Source: an uncultured Clostridia bacterium
GTDB taxonomy: Bacteria; Bacillota; Clostridia; Christensenellales; UBA1242
NCBI GenBank assembly: GCA_937874195.1
Contig: CALNBM010000079.1
Span: forward strand, 1-9,183
Reading direction: 5' to 3'
DNA: 9,183 bases
This document shows positions 1 through 5,503 of the stretch, piece after piece. Both the position numbers and the translations under genes were made by a program. Position 1 is the first letter of the stretch, and each line of letters opens with the position of its first letter. Under the pieces are notes generated by a model. It searched no databases. It was given only the letters and a program-made list of their open reading frames with translations, and was not told where the DNA came from.

Positions 1-455
1 GTTGGCTCCGATGAATGAAAAGATATGTTAACTATCCCATGCGTTGTACATAGACTAATAAAATTAGTTGATGGAGTAATAATGCTTAATCCACTATGAT
101 TATCAATACCAACTTTAAACAACGGGGTCGTTTCAGTCAGTCCGACTGAATGCGGTAATAAGAACAAGTCACCGCAATCGCTCATCATTGAATATATTGT
201 CTCAAGTGTATATATTGTGTTGACAGGCAATGTAAAACCGACTTCATCTGTTGTTGAGTCTGAATAATAATAAGTTACCTTAAACGCCCTAAAATCTTTA
301 CTTGTGACATTGGCAAATACATTTGAAAACTGCAAATTTTTAACTGATAAAACATATTGCCTATTCGGGTCCAAATGTATCGGGTTGTTAAGTATTTGTG
401 CTATCTTCGTAGTGTTTGACGTCAATTGAAAATTTGACAAGATCTTAAATGGCAT
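1..455 (-). CDS. Partial virion-like protein, resembling Polinton/adintovirus minor capsid (penton) N-terminus
   Basis: An uninterrupted minus-strand frame runs from an ATG at 455-453 through the left edge, giving 151 codons without a stop; its C-terminus is outside the window. The N-terminal third has the segment NPIHLDPNRQYVLSVKNLQF followed by SNVFANV, and further on LPVNTIYTLETIYSMM. From memory of the family, this order (proline/leucine-rich lead-in, a 'Y.l.l..l.fsN...NV' strand, then an 'iP.g.Y.le.i...i' element) is what minor capsid proteins of Polintons, adintoviruses and virophage-like elements look like. That is a pattern match, not a database result. No Shine-Dalgarno precedes the ATG, unlike the bacterial genes in the window. 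Codon choice is also less AT-extreme (for example ACG, CCG and TTG). The neighbour 15 bp away on the other strand has a packaging-ATPase-like Walker A, which supports a viral reading. A phage tail or other virion protein is the main alternative. Confidence 0.5.
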   Translation of the reverse strand, partial: MPFKILSNFQLTSNTTKIAQILNNPIHLDPNRQYVLSVKNLQFSNVFANVTSKDFRAFKVTYYYSDSTTDEVGFTLPVNTIYTLETIYSMMSDCGDLFLLPHSVGLTETTPLFKVGIDNHSGLSIITPSTNFISLCTTHGIVNISFHSSEP

Positions 456-470
456 TTTTATAGTTATAAA

Positions 471-682
471 ATGCAAAGATACAGGAATGAATTGTATGAA
501 AAATTTAATCCCGATAATCTGGATACTACGTTGGACAACAACGAGAACAGAACACCAAATCCATTAACAAGAGTTTATAAAAACAATATATGTATATGTG
601 GTGGTACATCCAGCGGTAAGACAACATTTTTGTTAAATTGTTTAATAATTTTATTTCATTTGTTGTTTTAACAAACTCATAA
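471..682 (+). pseudogene. Broken P-loop ATPase fragment, A32/FtsK-like viral packaging ATPase type
   Basis: The frame from ATG 471 runs to a stop at 669-671 (66 residues). Residues 39-51 are a hydrophobic strand leading into GGTSSGKTTF, a textbook Walker A (GxxxxGKT), followed by LLNCL. The position of this P-loop near the N-terminus after a short polar lead (PNPLTRVYKNN) fits A32-type packaging ATPases of DJR-capsid viruses and Polintons. The frame then breaks: reading from 641 in the -1 frame gives FNNFISFVVLTNS before a stop at 680-682, which is the kind of second strand expected after Walker A, so a single-base indel near 640 is likely. A third frame stays open from 683 to the TAA at 728-730. 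No Walker B or sensor motifs follow. No Shine-Dalgarno is seen. I read it as a truncated, decaying gene; the exact family is inference, the P-loop is direct. Confidence 0.6.
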
Positions 683-831
683 AATTATTACTCAATTTTC
701 CTAAAAATCTATTCTTATTTATAGTTTAATTAAATTTTTAATTAATTTTTTGAAAAAGGAAACGATGATAAAAAATAATTCGTATAATCAAATTCAACTT
801 GAAAAAAAATTCAATCTAAATATGCAGTTGT

Positions 832-849
832 GAATGTACTTGTACATTC
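832..849. repeat. 18-bp inverted repeat upstream of the 5S promoter
   Basis: GAATGTAC and GTACATTC form a perfect 8-bp inverted repeat with a 2-bp centre (TT). It lies 25 bp upstream of the -35 box of the 5S promoter. It could be an operator-type palindrome or a small hairpin. It has no following T-run, so it is not an intrinsic terminator. Confidence 0.55.
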
Positions 850-874
850 ATTAACAAACTTTGGTATAGATTTG

Positions 875-903
875 TTGACATTCTAATTATAGCTTGCTAT
901 AAT
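875..903 (+). promoter_or_regulatory. Consensus promoter of the 5S rRNA gene
   Basis: TTGACA at 875-880 and TATAAT at 898-903 are both exact sigma-A consensus hexamers with an optimal 17-bp spacer. Transcription would start near 910, about 30 nt before the mature 5S 5' end. The strength fits a stable-RNA gene. Confidence 0.88.
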
Positions 904-940
904 AATGACAATAAGCTGATATTAAAGTTTGTTAACCATT

Positions 941-1057
941 ACTGGTGATTATGGCGAAAGAGACACACCTGTTCCCATCCCGAACACAGAAGTAAAGACT
1001 TTCAGCGCCCACGATACTTGCTTGGAGACGAGCCGGAAAAATAGGTCATCGCCAGTT
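941..1057 (+). rRNA. rrf: 5S ribosomal RNA (orphan copy)
   Basis: The segment carries the bacterial 5S landmarks in order: a 5' stem strand ACTGGTGAT, the invariant ACACACCTGTTCCCATCCCG with the following GAACACAGAAGT, the loop-B/helix III sequence CAGCGCC, a helix IV region near 1018-1037, and a 3' strand ATCGCCAGT that closes helix I with the 5' strand. Length is about 117 nt, normal for the family. No 23S or 16S sequence lies upstream; instead it has its own consensus promoter and is followed at once by an intrinsic terminator, so it is a stand-alone transcription unit. Some positions differ from the usual consensus (AGTAAAGAC where AGTTAAGCT is common; GGAAAAATAGG where GGGAGAGTAGG is common), so it may be a slightly divergent copy. 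Ends are good to within about 2 nt. Confidence 0.93.
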
Positions 1058-1064
1058 TCGAATT

Positions 1065-1095
1065 AAAGCTATCCATTATTGGATAGCTTTTTTTG
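1065..1095 (+). terminator. Intrinsic terminator of the 5S gene
   Basis: AAAGCTATCC (1065-1074) and GGATAGCTTT (1081-1090) pair perfectly over 10 bp around a 6-nt loop (ATTATT) and run into a T-tract at 1088-1094. It lies 7 nt beyond the 5S 3' end. Confidence 0.92.
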
Positions 1096-1455
1096 TTACT
1101 AAGACCCCAAATAGTCTAGGGGACTTATTGTATGTTTACAGATGAGAAATAATTTCCTTTGTGAAAGATAAAAAATATTTAGTTTTAAAAAAATAACTTA
1201 TGGAGAAAACAATCATACAAGATGACAAAAAAGTTTAACTCAAAATGGAACTGCAAATAACTATATCATTTTGCAAGCAAACCACATACTATTAGTTGAA
1301 GGCTTTATTGTGTTTGGTTTTGATAATATAGTATTAAATACTTTTCTGCTATAATTCTGCTATTAGAAATTAGTTTATTGCTACTGTTTTGTTTATTAAG
1401 TAAGGTTTGTTTAAATAATGTTTTACAATAATTTCTTTTAAAAAATTAAATGTGT
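1096..1455. other. Intergenic stretch without a supported gene
   Basis: About 360 bp between the 5S terminator and the promoter region of the CYTH-like gene. An imperfect hairpin sits at 1101-1127 (AAGACCCC against GGGGACTT, one A-A mismatch, 11-nt loop) just after the 5S terminator. A 12-codon ATG frame at 1221 has no properly spaced ribosome binding site. Otherwise the stretch is AT-rich with no coding signal I can see. Confidence 0.5.
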
Positions 1456-1461
1456 TATAAT
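1456..1461 (+). promoter_or_regulatory. Probable -10 box of the CYTH-like gene
   Basis: TATAAT at 1456-1461 is a consensus -10 hexamer 26 bp upstream of the start codon. At the expected -35 distance there is only TTCTTT (1433-1438, 17-bp spacing), a poor match, so the promoter is weak or depends on an activator. A better TTTACA at 1422-1427 is 28 bp away and too far. Confidence 0.45.
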
Positions 1462-1487
1462 TTATATATAAATAAGGGAGAAATGGA

Positions 1488-2072
1488 ATGTTTCAATCAG
1501 AAGTAACAGTTCAAGTGTTTGATAACTATGATACTATTGTCAAACGCTTAACTGATCTCGGTTATTATTTGAAAGAAGAACTTTTAATGAAAGATTATTA
1601 TTTCACTTGGATTAAAAATATTGAAGGCATAAGATATAAAGATTTAATAAAAGAAAGTTTTGCAGTTAGATTTAGATTTGTTGAGTTTGAAAACCCACAG
1701 TCTTTTATTGTTTATAAAGACAAAGTTATAAACGATAATGATGAAGTTGTAAGTGAAGAAATAACAAAATTGCCAATTAATAACACTGATACTGCAATTG
1801 ATATATTTTTAAAAAGCGGTTTAAACAACTGGTGTAATACAGAAACACAAATTGCAGAATTTAAGAAAAACAAACATTCATTATGTGTGCAGGTTGTTGA
1901 AAATTTAGGAATTTTCATTGAATATGAAGAAGATGAATCTATGAAAGGATTACCAGTTGCAGAAAAAAGAAATCAAATGATTAAAACATTAAAAAGTTTA
2001 AAATTAAATATTGGCAAAGACTTTTCGTGTAAAAAATCATATATGCTATTGAAGCGTAAGATAAAAGAATAA
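1488..2072 (+). CDS. CYTH-like domain protein (class IV adenylate cyclase / thiamine-triphosphatase superfamily), degenerate signature
   Basis: The 194-residue product follows the CYTH layout from end to end: an N-terminal EVTVQV strand (residues 5-10), the helix DTIVKRLTDLGY, DYYF (36-39), a basic strand FAVRFRF (58-64), YKDK (76-79), the acidic pair E90/E91, a basic strand FKKNKHSL (125-132), LGIFIEYEEDE (140-150) and a C-terminal SYMLL (184-188). In known CYTH enzymes these strands build a tunnel that binds triphosphates with metal, acting as class IV adenylate cyclase or tri/polyphosphatase. The signature ExExK is here ExTxQ (E5, T7, Q9): two of the three key residues are changed, so catalysis is doubtful and ligand binding alone is possible. 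Length is normal for a single-domain CYTH protein. GGGAG at 1476-1480 with 7-nt spacing fixes the ATG at 1488. It is monocistronic, with a terminator about 130 nt downstream. The family is fairly likely; the substrate is unknown. Confidence 0.7.
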   Translation: MFQSEVTVQVFDNYDTIVKRLTDLGYYLKEELLMKDYYFTWIKNIEGIRYKDLIKESFAVRFRFVEFENPQSFIVYKDKVINDNDEVVSEEITKLPINNTDTAIDIFLKSGLNNWCNTETQIAEFKKNKHSLCVQVVENLGIFIEYEEDESMKGLPVAEKRNQMIKTLKSLKLNIGKDFSCKKSYMLLKRKIKE

Positions 2073-2201
2073 TTGCAGAGGCAAATAAGTTAATCACTAA
2101 GTTTCATTAATTTAAAATACCACAAAGTTTTTAATCGCGTAATTTTATGCCTGAAAAATTAAATTTAAAAATGATAAAAAAGGAAGATTATTAGCCGAGT
2201 T

Positions 2202-2233
2202 AATATGAGTCGGAAAGTCACTCATATTTTTTT
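2202..2233 (+). terminator. Probable terminator after the CYTH-like gene
   Basis: AATATGAGT (2202-2210) and ACTCATATT (2220-2228) pair perfectly over 9 bp around the 9-nt loop CGGAAAGTC and are followed by a T-run to 2233. It is about 130 nt beyond the stop codon. The stem is AT-rich with few GC pairs, so it may be modest in strength. Confidence 0.65.
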
Positions 2234-2290
2234 ACTCGCGTAGCAACTAGACCGCTGTGCATGAGAGAGTGGACTTAGGTGAGTTAAATA
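2233..2290. other. GC-richer patch of unknown nature in an AT-rich gap
   Basis: Directly after the terminator hairpin, roughly 2233-2282 is about half GC while its surroundings are far more AT-rich. The outer ends are complementary (ACTC at 2234-2237 with GAGT near 2281-2284), and inner CTAGACC can pair partly with GGACTTAG, suggesting an irregular stem. It contains no start codon with a ribosome binding site. It does not fold into a tRNA that I can recognise. It may be a structured RNA element or the remnant of a small repeat. Confidence 0.35.
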
Positions 2291-2346
2291 GAATTAAAAC
2301 ATATTAAAGAATTTTTATCGTAAATTCGTATATGCAACTAACTTTA

Positions 2347-2495
2347 ATACGACAAATTATTTGATGAAAAAAAATAATGTTAAAACTATCAAAGTTTTAA
2401 TTAGGTATTGACTAGTTATAATGTAAGAAAAGTAATATCTTTGAAAAAAACAGTGGGCAGTGCCACTGTTTTTTTAATGTGAAGTTCTAGTGCAG
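2347..2495 (+). repeat. Cassette copy A: degenerate promoter joined to a terminator, gene missing
   Basis: This stretch matches the flanks of the membrane-protein gene at 2756. Its left part (2347-2450) resembles 2613-2735: a GACAAA element, a run of A with AATAATG, then ACTATCAAAGTTTTAA against TTATCAAAGTTTTTAA, then TATTGACT, then CTAGTTATAATGTAA. Its right part (2444-2495) resembles 3357-3410: ACAGTGGGCA, CCACTGTTTTTTT, then ATGYG with AGTTCTAGTGC against AATTCAAGTAC. No coding sequence remains between leader and terminator; they join at an A-tract after TTTGAAAAA. In the promoter, TTGACT (2408-2413) and TATAAT (2417-2422) are only 3 bp apart, against 16 bp in the other copy, so 13 bp have been lost and it should be inactive. 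I infer a tandem duplicate whose gene was deleted. Confidence 0.6.
2444..2475 (+). terminator. Intrinsic terminator, copy A
   Basis: AAAAAAACAGTGG (2444-2456) pairs with CCACTGTTTTTTT (2463-2475) around the loop GCAGTG. It is nearly identical to the terminator at 3357-3389 but has no gene in front of it. The A-tract and T-tract on either side make it potentially bidirectional. Confidence 0.85.
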
Positions 2496-2669
2496 CATAG
2501 TTTAAATAAGGCAAATTTTTTAAAATGAAACACAGGCGTTTACCGAAAGAAGAAAAATTTTGACTTTATATTTTTTATCTGCATGAATAGTATTTCTAGA
2601 CATTATATGTGCCGACAAAGTTGACGAAAAAATAATGATAAAATTATCAAAGTTTTTAAAAATTAAGTA

Positions 2670-2697
2670 TTGACTTTTATTCATTTCTAGTTATAAT
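2670..2697 (+). promoter_or_regulatory. Promoter of the glycine-zipper membrane protein gene
   Basis: TTGACT (2670-2675) and TATAAT (2692-2697) are separated by 16 bp. The expected transcription start is near 2704, leaving a 5' leader of about 50 nt. The surrounding sequence 2613-2735 is repeated in defective form at 2347-2450. Confidence 0.75.
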
Positions 2698-2755
2698 GTA
2701 AATACTTAGTATTTTAAAAGAAAAATAAATATTTTGAAAAATGGGAGGAAGTATT

Positions 2756-3352
2756 ATGAAAAAAGAAAAAAACGGTGTTTTAAAAGAAAAAAACAACATT
2801 AAAAGCAAAATTACACAAGCAGGTATCGCATTAGGTATATTTTCAGCTGTTGCAGTTAATGTAGCCCTTTATAAACCGCAAGCCTATAATGCTGAAATCA
2901 GTTATGATAAAAAAATGCAAACAGCTCATAAGGATTATAAAGATTATGTGGATGTTTATGGGGATGATATTCAAAATATAATAGAAAAGACAACAAAGAA
3001 AAATATTAATATGGAAAGTTTAGAAAAAGAACTAATTGTATATTTTGCTGAAAAATATAAAAAAGAAGCGCAAGACCCTGACAAGGTTATTGAAGAATAC
3101 AATAATAATGTGAAAGAAAGAATTATTAATTTTGGAAAGTTAACTTTGGTTACAGCAGTTGCTGGCGCAATGGTTGGTGGTGCATTAGGTAGTGCAATTG
3201 GCGGTATGGCACAAGGTGTGAGTAACAAAGTGCAAGCCATTAAAAATAAAAGTGGTAGAAAAAAGGAAGGCGATGAACTAGAACCTTTTGACTTTACCAA
3301 ATTAGATAACAACCGCGTAGACAACAATGCAGATAATGAAATGACAAGATAA
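2756..3352 (+). CDS. Small membrane protein of unknown function with a glycine zipper
   Basis: The start is taken at ATG 2756 because GGGAGG (2743-2748) is an ideal Shine-Dalgarno 7 nt in front of it; the in-frame ATG at 2741 lies across that site and would be unserved. The product is 198 residues. Residues 1-19 are lysine-rich; 20-39 form a hydrophobic membrane segment; 40-127 are hydrophilic and probably helical, rich in Lys, Glu, Asp and Tyr; 128-151 are a second membrane segment with glycines at 137, 141, 145 and 149, a perfect GxxxGxxxGxxxG zipper; 152-198 form a charged tail ending DNNRVDNNADNEMTR. Glycine zippers pack membrane helices closely and occur in oligomeric membrane and pore-forming proteins. 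No family is recognised. The lysine-rich N-terminus favours N-in, placing the central region outside, with the C-terminus inside. It is monocistronic with its own promoter and terminator, next to a deleted duplicate of the same cassette. Confidence 0.8.
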   Translation: MKKEKNGVLKEKNNIKSKITQAGIALGIFSAVAVNVALYKPQAYNAEISYDKKMQTAHKDYKDYVDVYGDDIQNIIEKTTKKNINMESLEKELIVYFAEKYKKEAQDPDKVIEEYNNNVKERIINFGKLTLVTAVAGAMVGGALGSAIGGMAQGVSNKVQAIKNKSGRKKEGDELEPFDFTKLDNNRVDNNADNEMTR

Positions 3353-3356
3353 ATCT

Positions 3357-3389
3357 AAAAAAAACAGTGGGCAATCCACTGTTTTTTTT
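3357..3389 (+). terminator. Intrinsic terminator, copy B
   Basis: AAAAAAACAGTGG (to 3370) pairs with CCACTGTTTTTTT (3376-3388) around the loop GCAAT, followed by more T. It starts within 5 nt of the stop codon of the membrane-protein gene and is almost identical to the terminator at 2444-2475. Confidence 0.92.
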
Positions 3390-3392
3390 ATG

Positions 3393-3754
3393 CGTAATTC
3401 AAGTACTCTAATAAATAAAATATGATAATTTATATAAAATGATATATTAAAATAATTTTATAATGCCCCAATATTAATAAATATATTTTAAGATTATTGG
3501 AAGAAGAATTCTTGCATTTACTAATAATCAATTTACCGCTAATTGCTATAATACTTATATTTTTCTGTTATTATTACTCTTTTAAGCCTTTGAATAAGAT
3601 TTTAACTAGTCATGATTATTAGTTATAAAGATAATGATTATAGATATTATCAAATGTTTGTTTTTTATAAAAAATAAATATTTAATATAATTATTGTAAT
3701 GATTATTTAATATTTTAGATGTTAGTTTTGTTTTTTTAAAACTTATTAATTATT
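3393..3754. other. Very AT-rich intergenic stretch, no gene seen
   Basis: This gap lies between two convergent transcription units, the membrane-protein gene on the plus strand and the lipoprotein gene on the minus strand. It is extremely AT-rich. I see no ribosome binding site with a start codon on either strand and no clear promoter. Confidence 0.5.
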
Positions 3755-3797
3755 CAAACAAAAAGCCCAAAATAATTCCGGGCTTAAATTTTTTTAA
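3755..3797 (-). terminator. Terminator of the lipoprotein gene, potentially bidirectional
   Basis: Read on the minus strand, AAGCCC (3785-3780) pairs with GGGCTT (3768-3763) around an 11-nt loop and is followed by TTTTG and further T. The plus strand also has a T-run after the stem (AAATTTTTTT), so it could stop transcription from both sides. It lies about 40 nt past the stop codon. Confidence 0.82.
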
Positions 3798-3827
3798 TAA
3801 AAGGCTTTTATAAATGAGCGAATATAA

Positions 3828-5315
3828 TTAAATTATCCATGGTTCCTTTTCTGGTATTGTGCCGTCTTCGTTTTCTTCTTCCTCTATCTCTTCCGGTTTA
3901 GGAGGACACTCGCCACTTTTAAATTTTCCAACAAATTTTGAAATCATGTCGCCATCCGCTACTTCTATTTTATTTATTGTTTCAACAACGTTCAAATAAT
4001 AGTTGGAAATTCCATTATCGCCGTTGTACTTAGCAAAAATAAACAGTCGTGACCCATCAATATCGATAAGAGAATTTTTAGATGCGTAATAAGTGATATC
4101 ATTATTTGTTAATTGAATTAATTCTTGAGTTGCTTCACCATAAATATCCAATCTATAAATATGACCATTTTGTTGAATATAAAGATAAGTGTTTTTTATG
4201 CCTACTATTGAAATACTAGATGTTGCTCGATAAATGACTTCTGAAACACTTCCATTTGCTTGTACCCTACGAATCACATTACTTGAATCAACTGTCACAA
4301 CTTTTAATCCGTCTGAGTTTGTGTTTTCTTCGCCGTTTAAAACTGCAATGTTTGTATATCCACTTTTAGAAACTTGAACTTCTGTCTTGATGGTGGTTTT
4401 AGTATCACGCATAAATAATTCGGGATGCCCAGCAGTTGATCCAATGTAAATTGTTTTAGAGTAATATAATTTTCCGTTATTTAAAGTTTCGATTTTATAT
4501 TCTTCATTATCACCATATTCTAAAACAGTTCTTGTGTTGCTGCCAATTTTCACACTACATAGTGCATTTTTAGCAGTTGGACGGTTGTCGCTTTCTGTAA
4601 TATCACGAGTGTAGTAAACATATTGTTCGTATGGTTTCAAACTGTCTTGTCCGTGGATATAGTTTGATTGTTGAAGTAGTGATACTGTTGTTACATCTGT
4701 TGCCATTGTAACCGTGTTTTTATCTTTACCGCTCACAGTTATGGAAACTAAATTTTTGCCATCTAACATAACCACAACATCTTTTCCGTCCATATTATAA
4801 ACAGACCAAGTAACATTCTCGATAGCATTGTTTGTTTTATAAACGCGTTCTTTGCCTGTGCCATCTAATTTGATTCTGCATACTTCTAAGAAGCCTGTTT
4901 TAAGAAGTGTTGTTGCACCATCTTCTTCCATTAAAGGAGTTAAATAATACAAATAATCGCCTATGATATAAAAACCACCATTGTTAAAGCCAACAACTTG
5001 AGGAACTACAACTTGTGTTTCTTTTAAAAAGCCGTCCTCGTCTTTTTGAATTTTGTTGTTTAATAATCTGGTTTTAAAAATTGCACCTCTAACTTCATTG
5101 CCATAAATATTGTCTTTTCGGATATCGCTAAATAAACTTGCATCAACATATCCGTTTACATAGTATAGATAATCATCTTTAATAACTGCAATTCCACCGT
5201 TACCTATGACCGCAGTATTCGTTTCAGGGAAAGAAAGAGTTGCGCCTTTGCATCCTGTTAAAATTATTGCACAAACCATAAAAACTAAAATTAGTGTTGA
5301 ATAAAATTTTTTCAC
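3828..5315 (-). CDS. Lipoprotein with beta-propeller-like repeats (DUF5050-like), function unknown
   Basis: The product is 495 residues from the GTG at 5315-5313. That start is preferred because GGGG at 5324-5327 sits 7-8 nt before it but only 2-3 nt before the ATG at 5321. A signal peptide (KKFYSTLILVF and so on) ends in the lipobox LTGC, Cys 22 from the GTG, so the protein should be lipid-anchored on the outer face of the cell membrane. The body has recurring strands of the type DDYLYYVNGY, GDYLYYLTPL, EQYVYYTRDI, GKLYYSKTI, NTYLYIQQNG and SRLFIFAKYNG, spaced roughly 50-100 residues apart, which is typical of DUF5050/low-density-lipoprotein-receptor-like propellers. The C-terminus is a Pro/Glu-rich acidic tail ending EKEPWII. 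No catalytic motif is seen. It has its own promoter and terminator and follows rplL without belonging to its operon. The lipoprotein call is strong, the propeller likely, the role unknown. Confidence 0.85.
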   Translation of the reverse strand: MKKFYSTLILVFMVCAIILTGCKGATLSFPETNTAVIGNGGIAVIKDDYLYYVNGYVDASLFSDIRKDNIYGNEVRGAIFKTRLLNNKIQKDEDGFLKETQVVVPQVVGFNNGGFYIIGDYLYYLTPLMEEDGATTLLKTGFLEVCRIKLDGTGKERVYKTNNAIENVTWSVYNMDGKDVVVMLDGKNLVSITVSGKDKNTVTMATDVTTVSLLQQSNYIHGQDSLKPYEQYVYYTRDITESDNRPTAKNALCSVKIGSNTRTVLEYGDNEEYKIETLNNGKLYYSKTIYIGSTAGHPELFMRDTKTTIKTEVQVSKSGYTNIAVLNGEENTNSDGLKVVTVDSSNVIRRVQANGSVSEVIYRATSSISIVGIKNTYLYIQQNGHIYRLDIYGEATQELIQLTNNDITYYASKNSLIDIDGSRLFIFAKYNGDNGISNYYLNVVETINKIEVADGDMISKFVGKFKSGECPPKPEEIEEEENEDGTIPEKEPWII

Positions 5316-5351
5316 AAACATTCCCCTAGTATTAGATAATGATACTTTGCA

Positions 5352-5380
5352 AGTATAACAAAAAACCGCACATTAGTCAA
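5352..5380 (-). promoter_or_regulatory. Promoter of the lipoprotein gene
   Basis: On the minus strand TTGACT (5380-5375) and TATACT (5357-5352) are exactly 17 bp apart. Transcription would begin near 5345, about 30 nt before the start codon. It lies just downstream of the rplL terminator, so the lipoprotein gene is a separate unit. Confidence 0.82.
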
Positions 5381-5444
5381 TTATTTTACTAAATTAATAT
5401 AATTAAATAATTATTACCAAAAACTATAAGGTGTATAACTTGAT

Positions 5445-5478
5445 AAAAAAATATGCGGTAAAACCCACATATTTTTTT
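5445..5478 (-). terminator. Terminator of the rplJ-rplL operon
   Basis: CATATTTTTTT (5468-5478, plus strand) is the exact reverse complement of AAAAAAATATG (5445-5455). The 11-bp stem has a 12-nt loop in which GG and CC can pair further, and the minus-strand transcript ends in a T-run. It is about 25 nt past the rplL stop and separates rplL from the lipoprotein gene. Confidence 0.85.
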
Positions 5479-5503
5479 ATAGTTTATAAATAATTTTGTT
5501 AAA

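Noticed and set aside
1221..1259. 12-codon ATG frame after a GGAG
   Set aside because: The GGAG is about 16 nt from the ATG, too far, and the peptide is too short to judge.
1712..1918. 68-codon minus-strand frame
   Set aside because: It is antisense to the CYTH-like gene and lacks a ribosome binding site.
2233..2290. tRNA or integron attC site
   Set aside because: No cloverleaf arms with a T-loop and acceptor stem can be drawn, and the attC core sequences are absent.
2971..3327. 118-codon open frame on the minus strand
   Set aside because: It lies antisense inside the glycine-zipper membrane-protein gene, has no ribosome binding site, and its composition mirrors the real gene.
2444..3389. 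Pair of repeats as ends of an insertion sequence around the membrane-protein gene
   Set aside because: The repeats are direct, coincide with a terminator hairpin, and the enclosed protein is not a transposase; duplication with gene loss explains them better.
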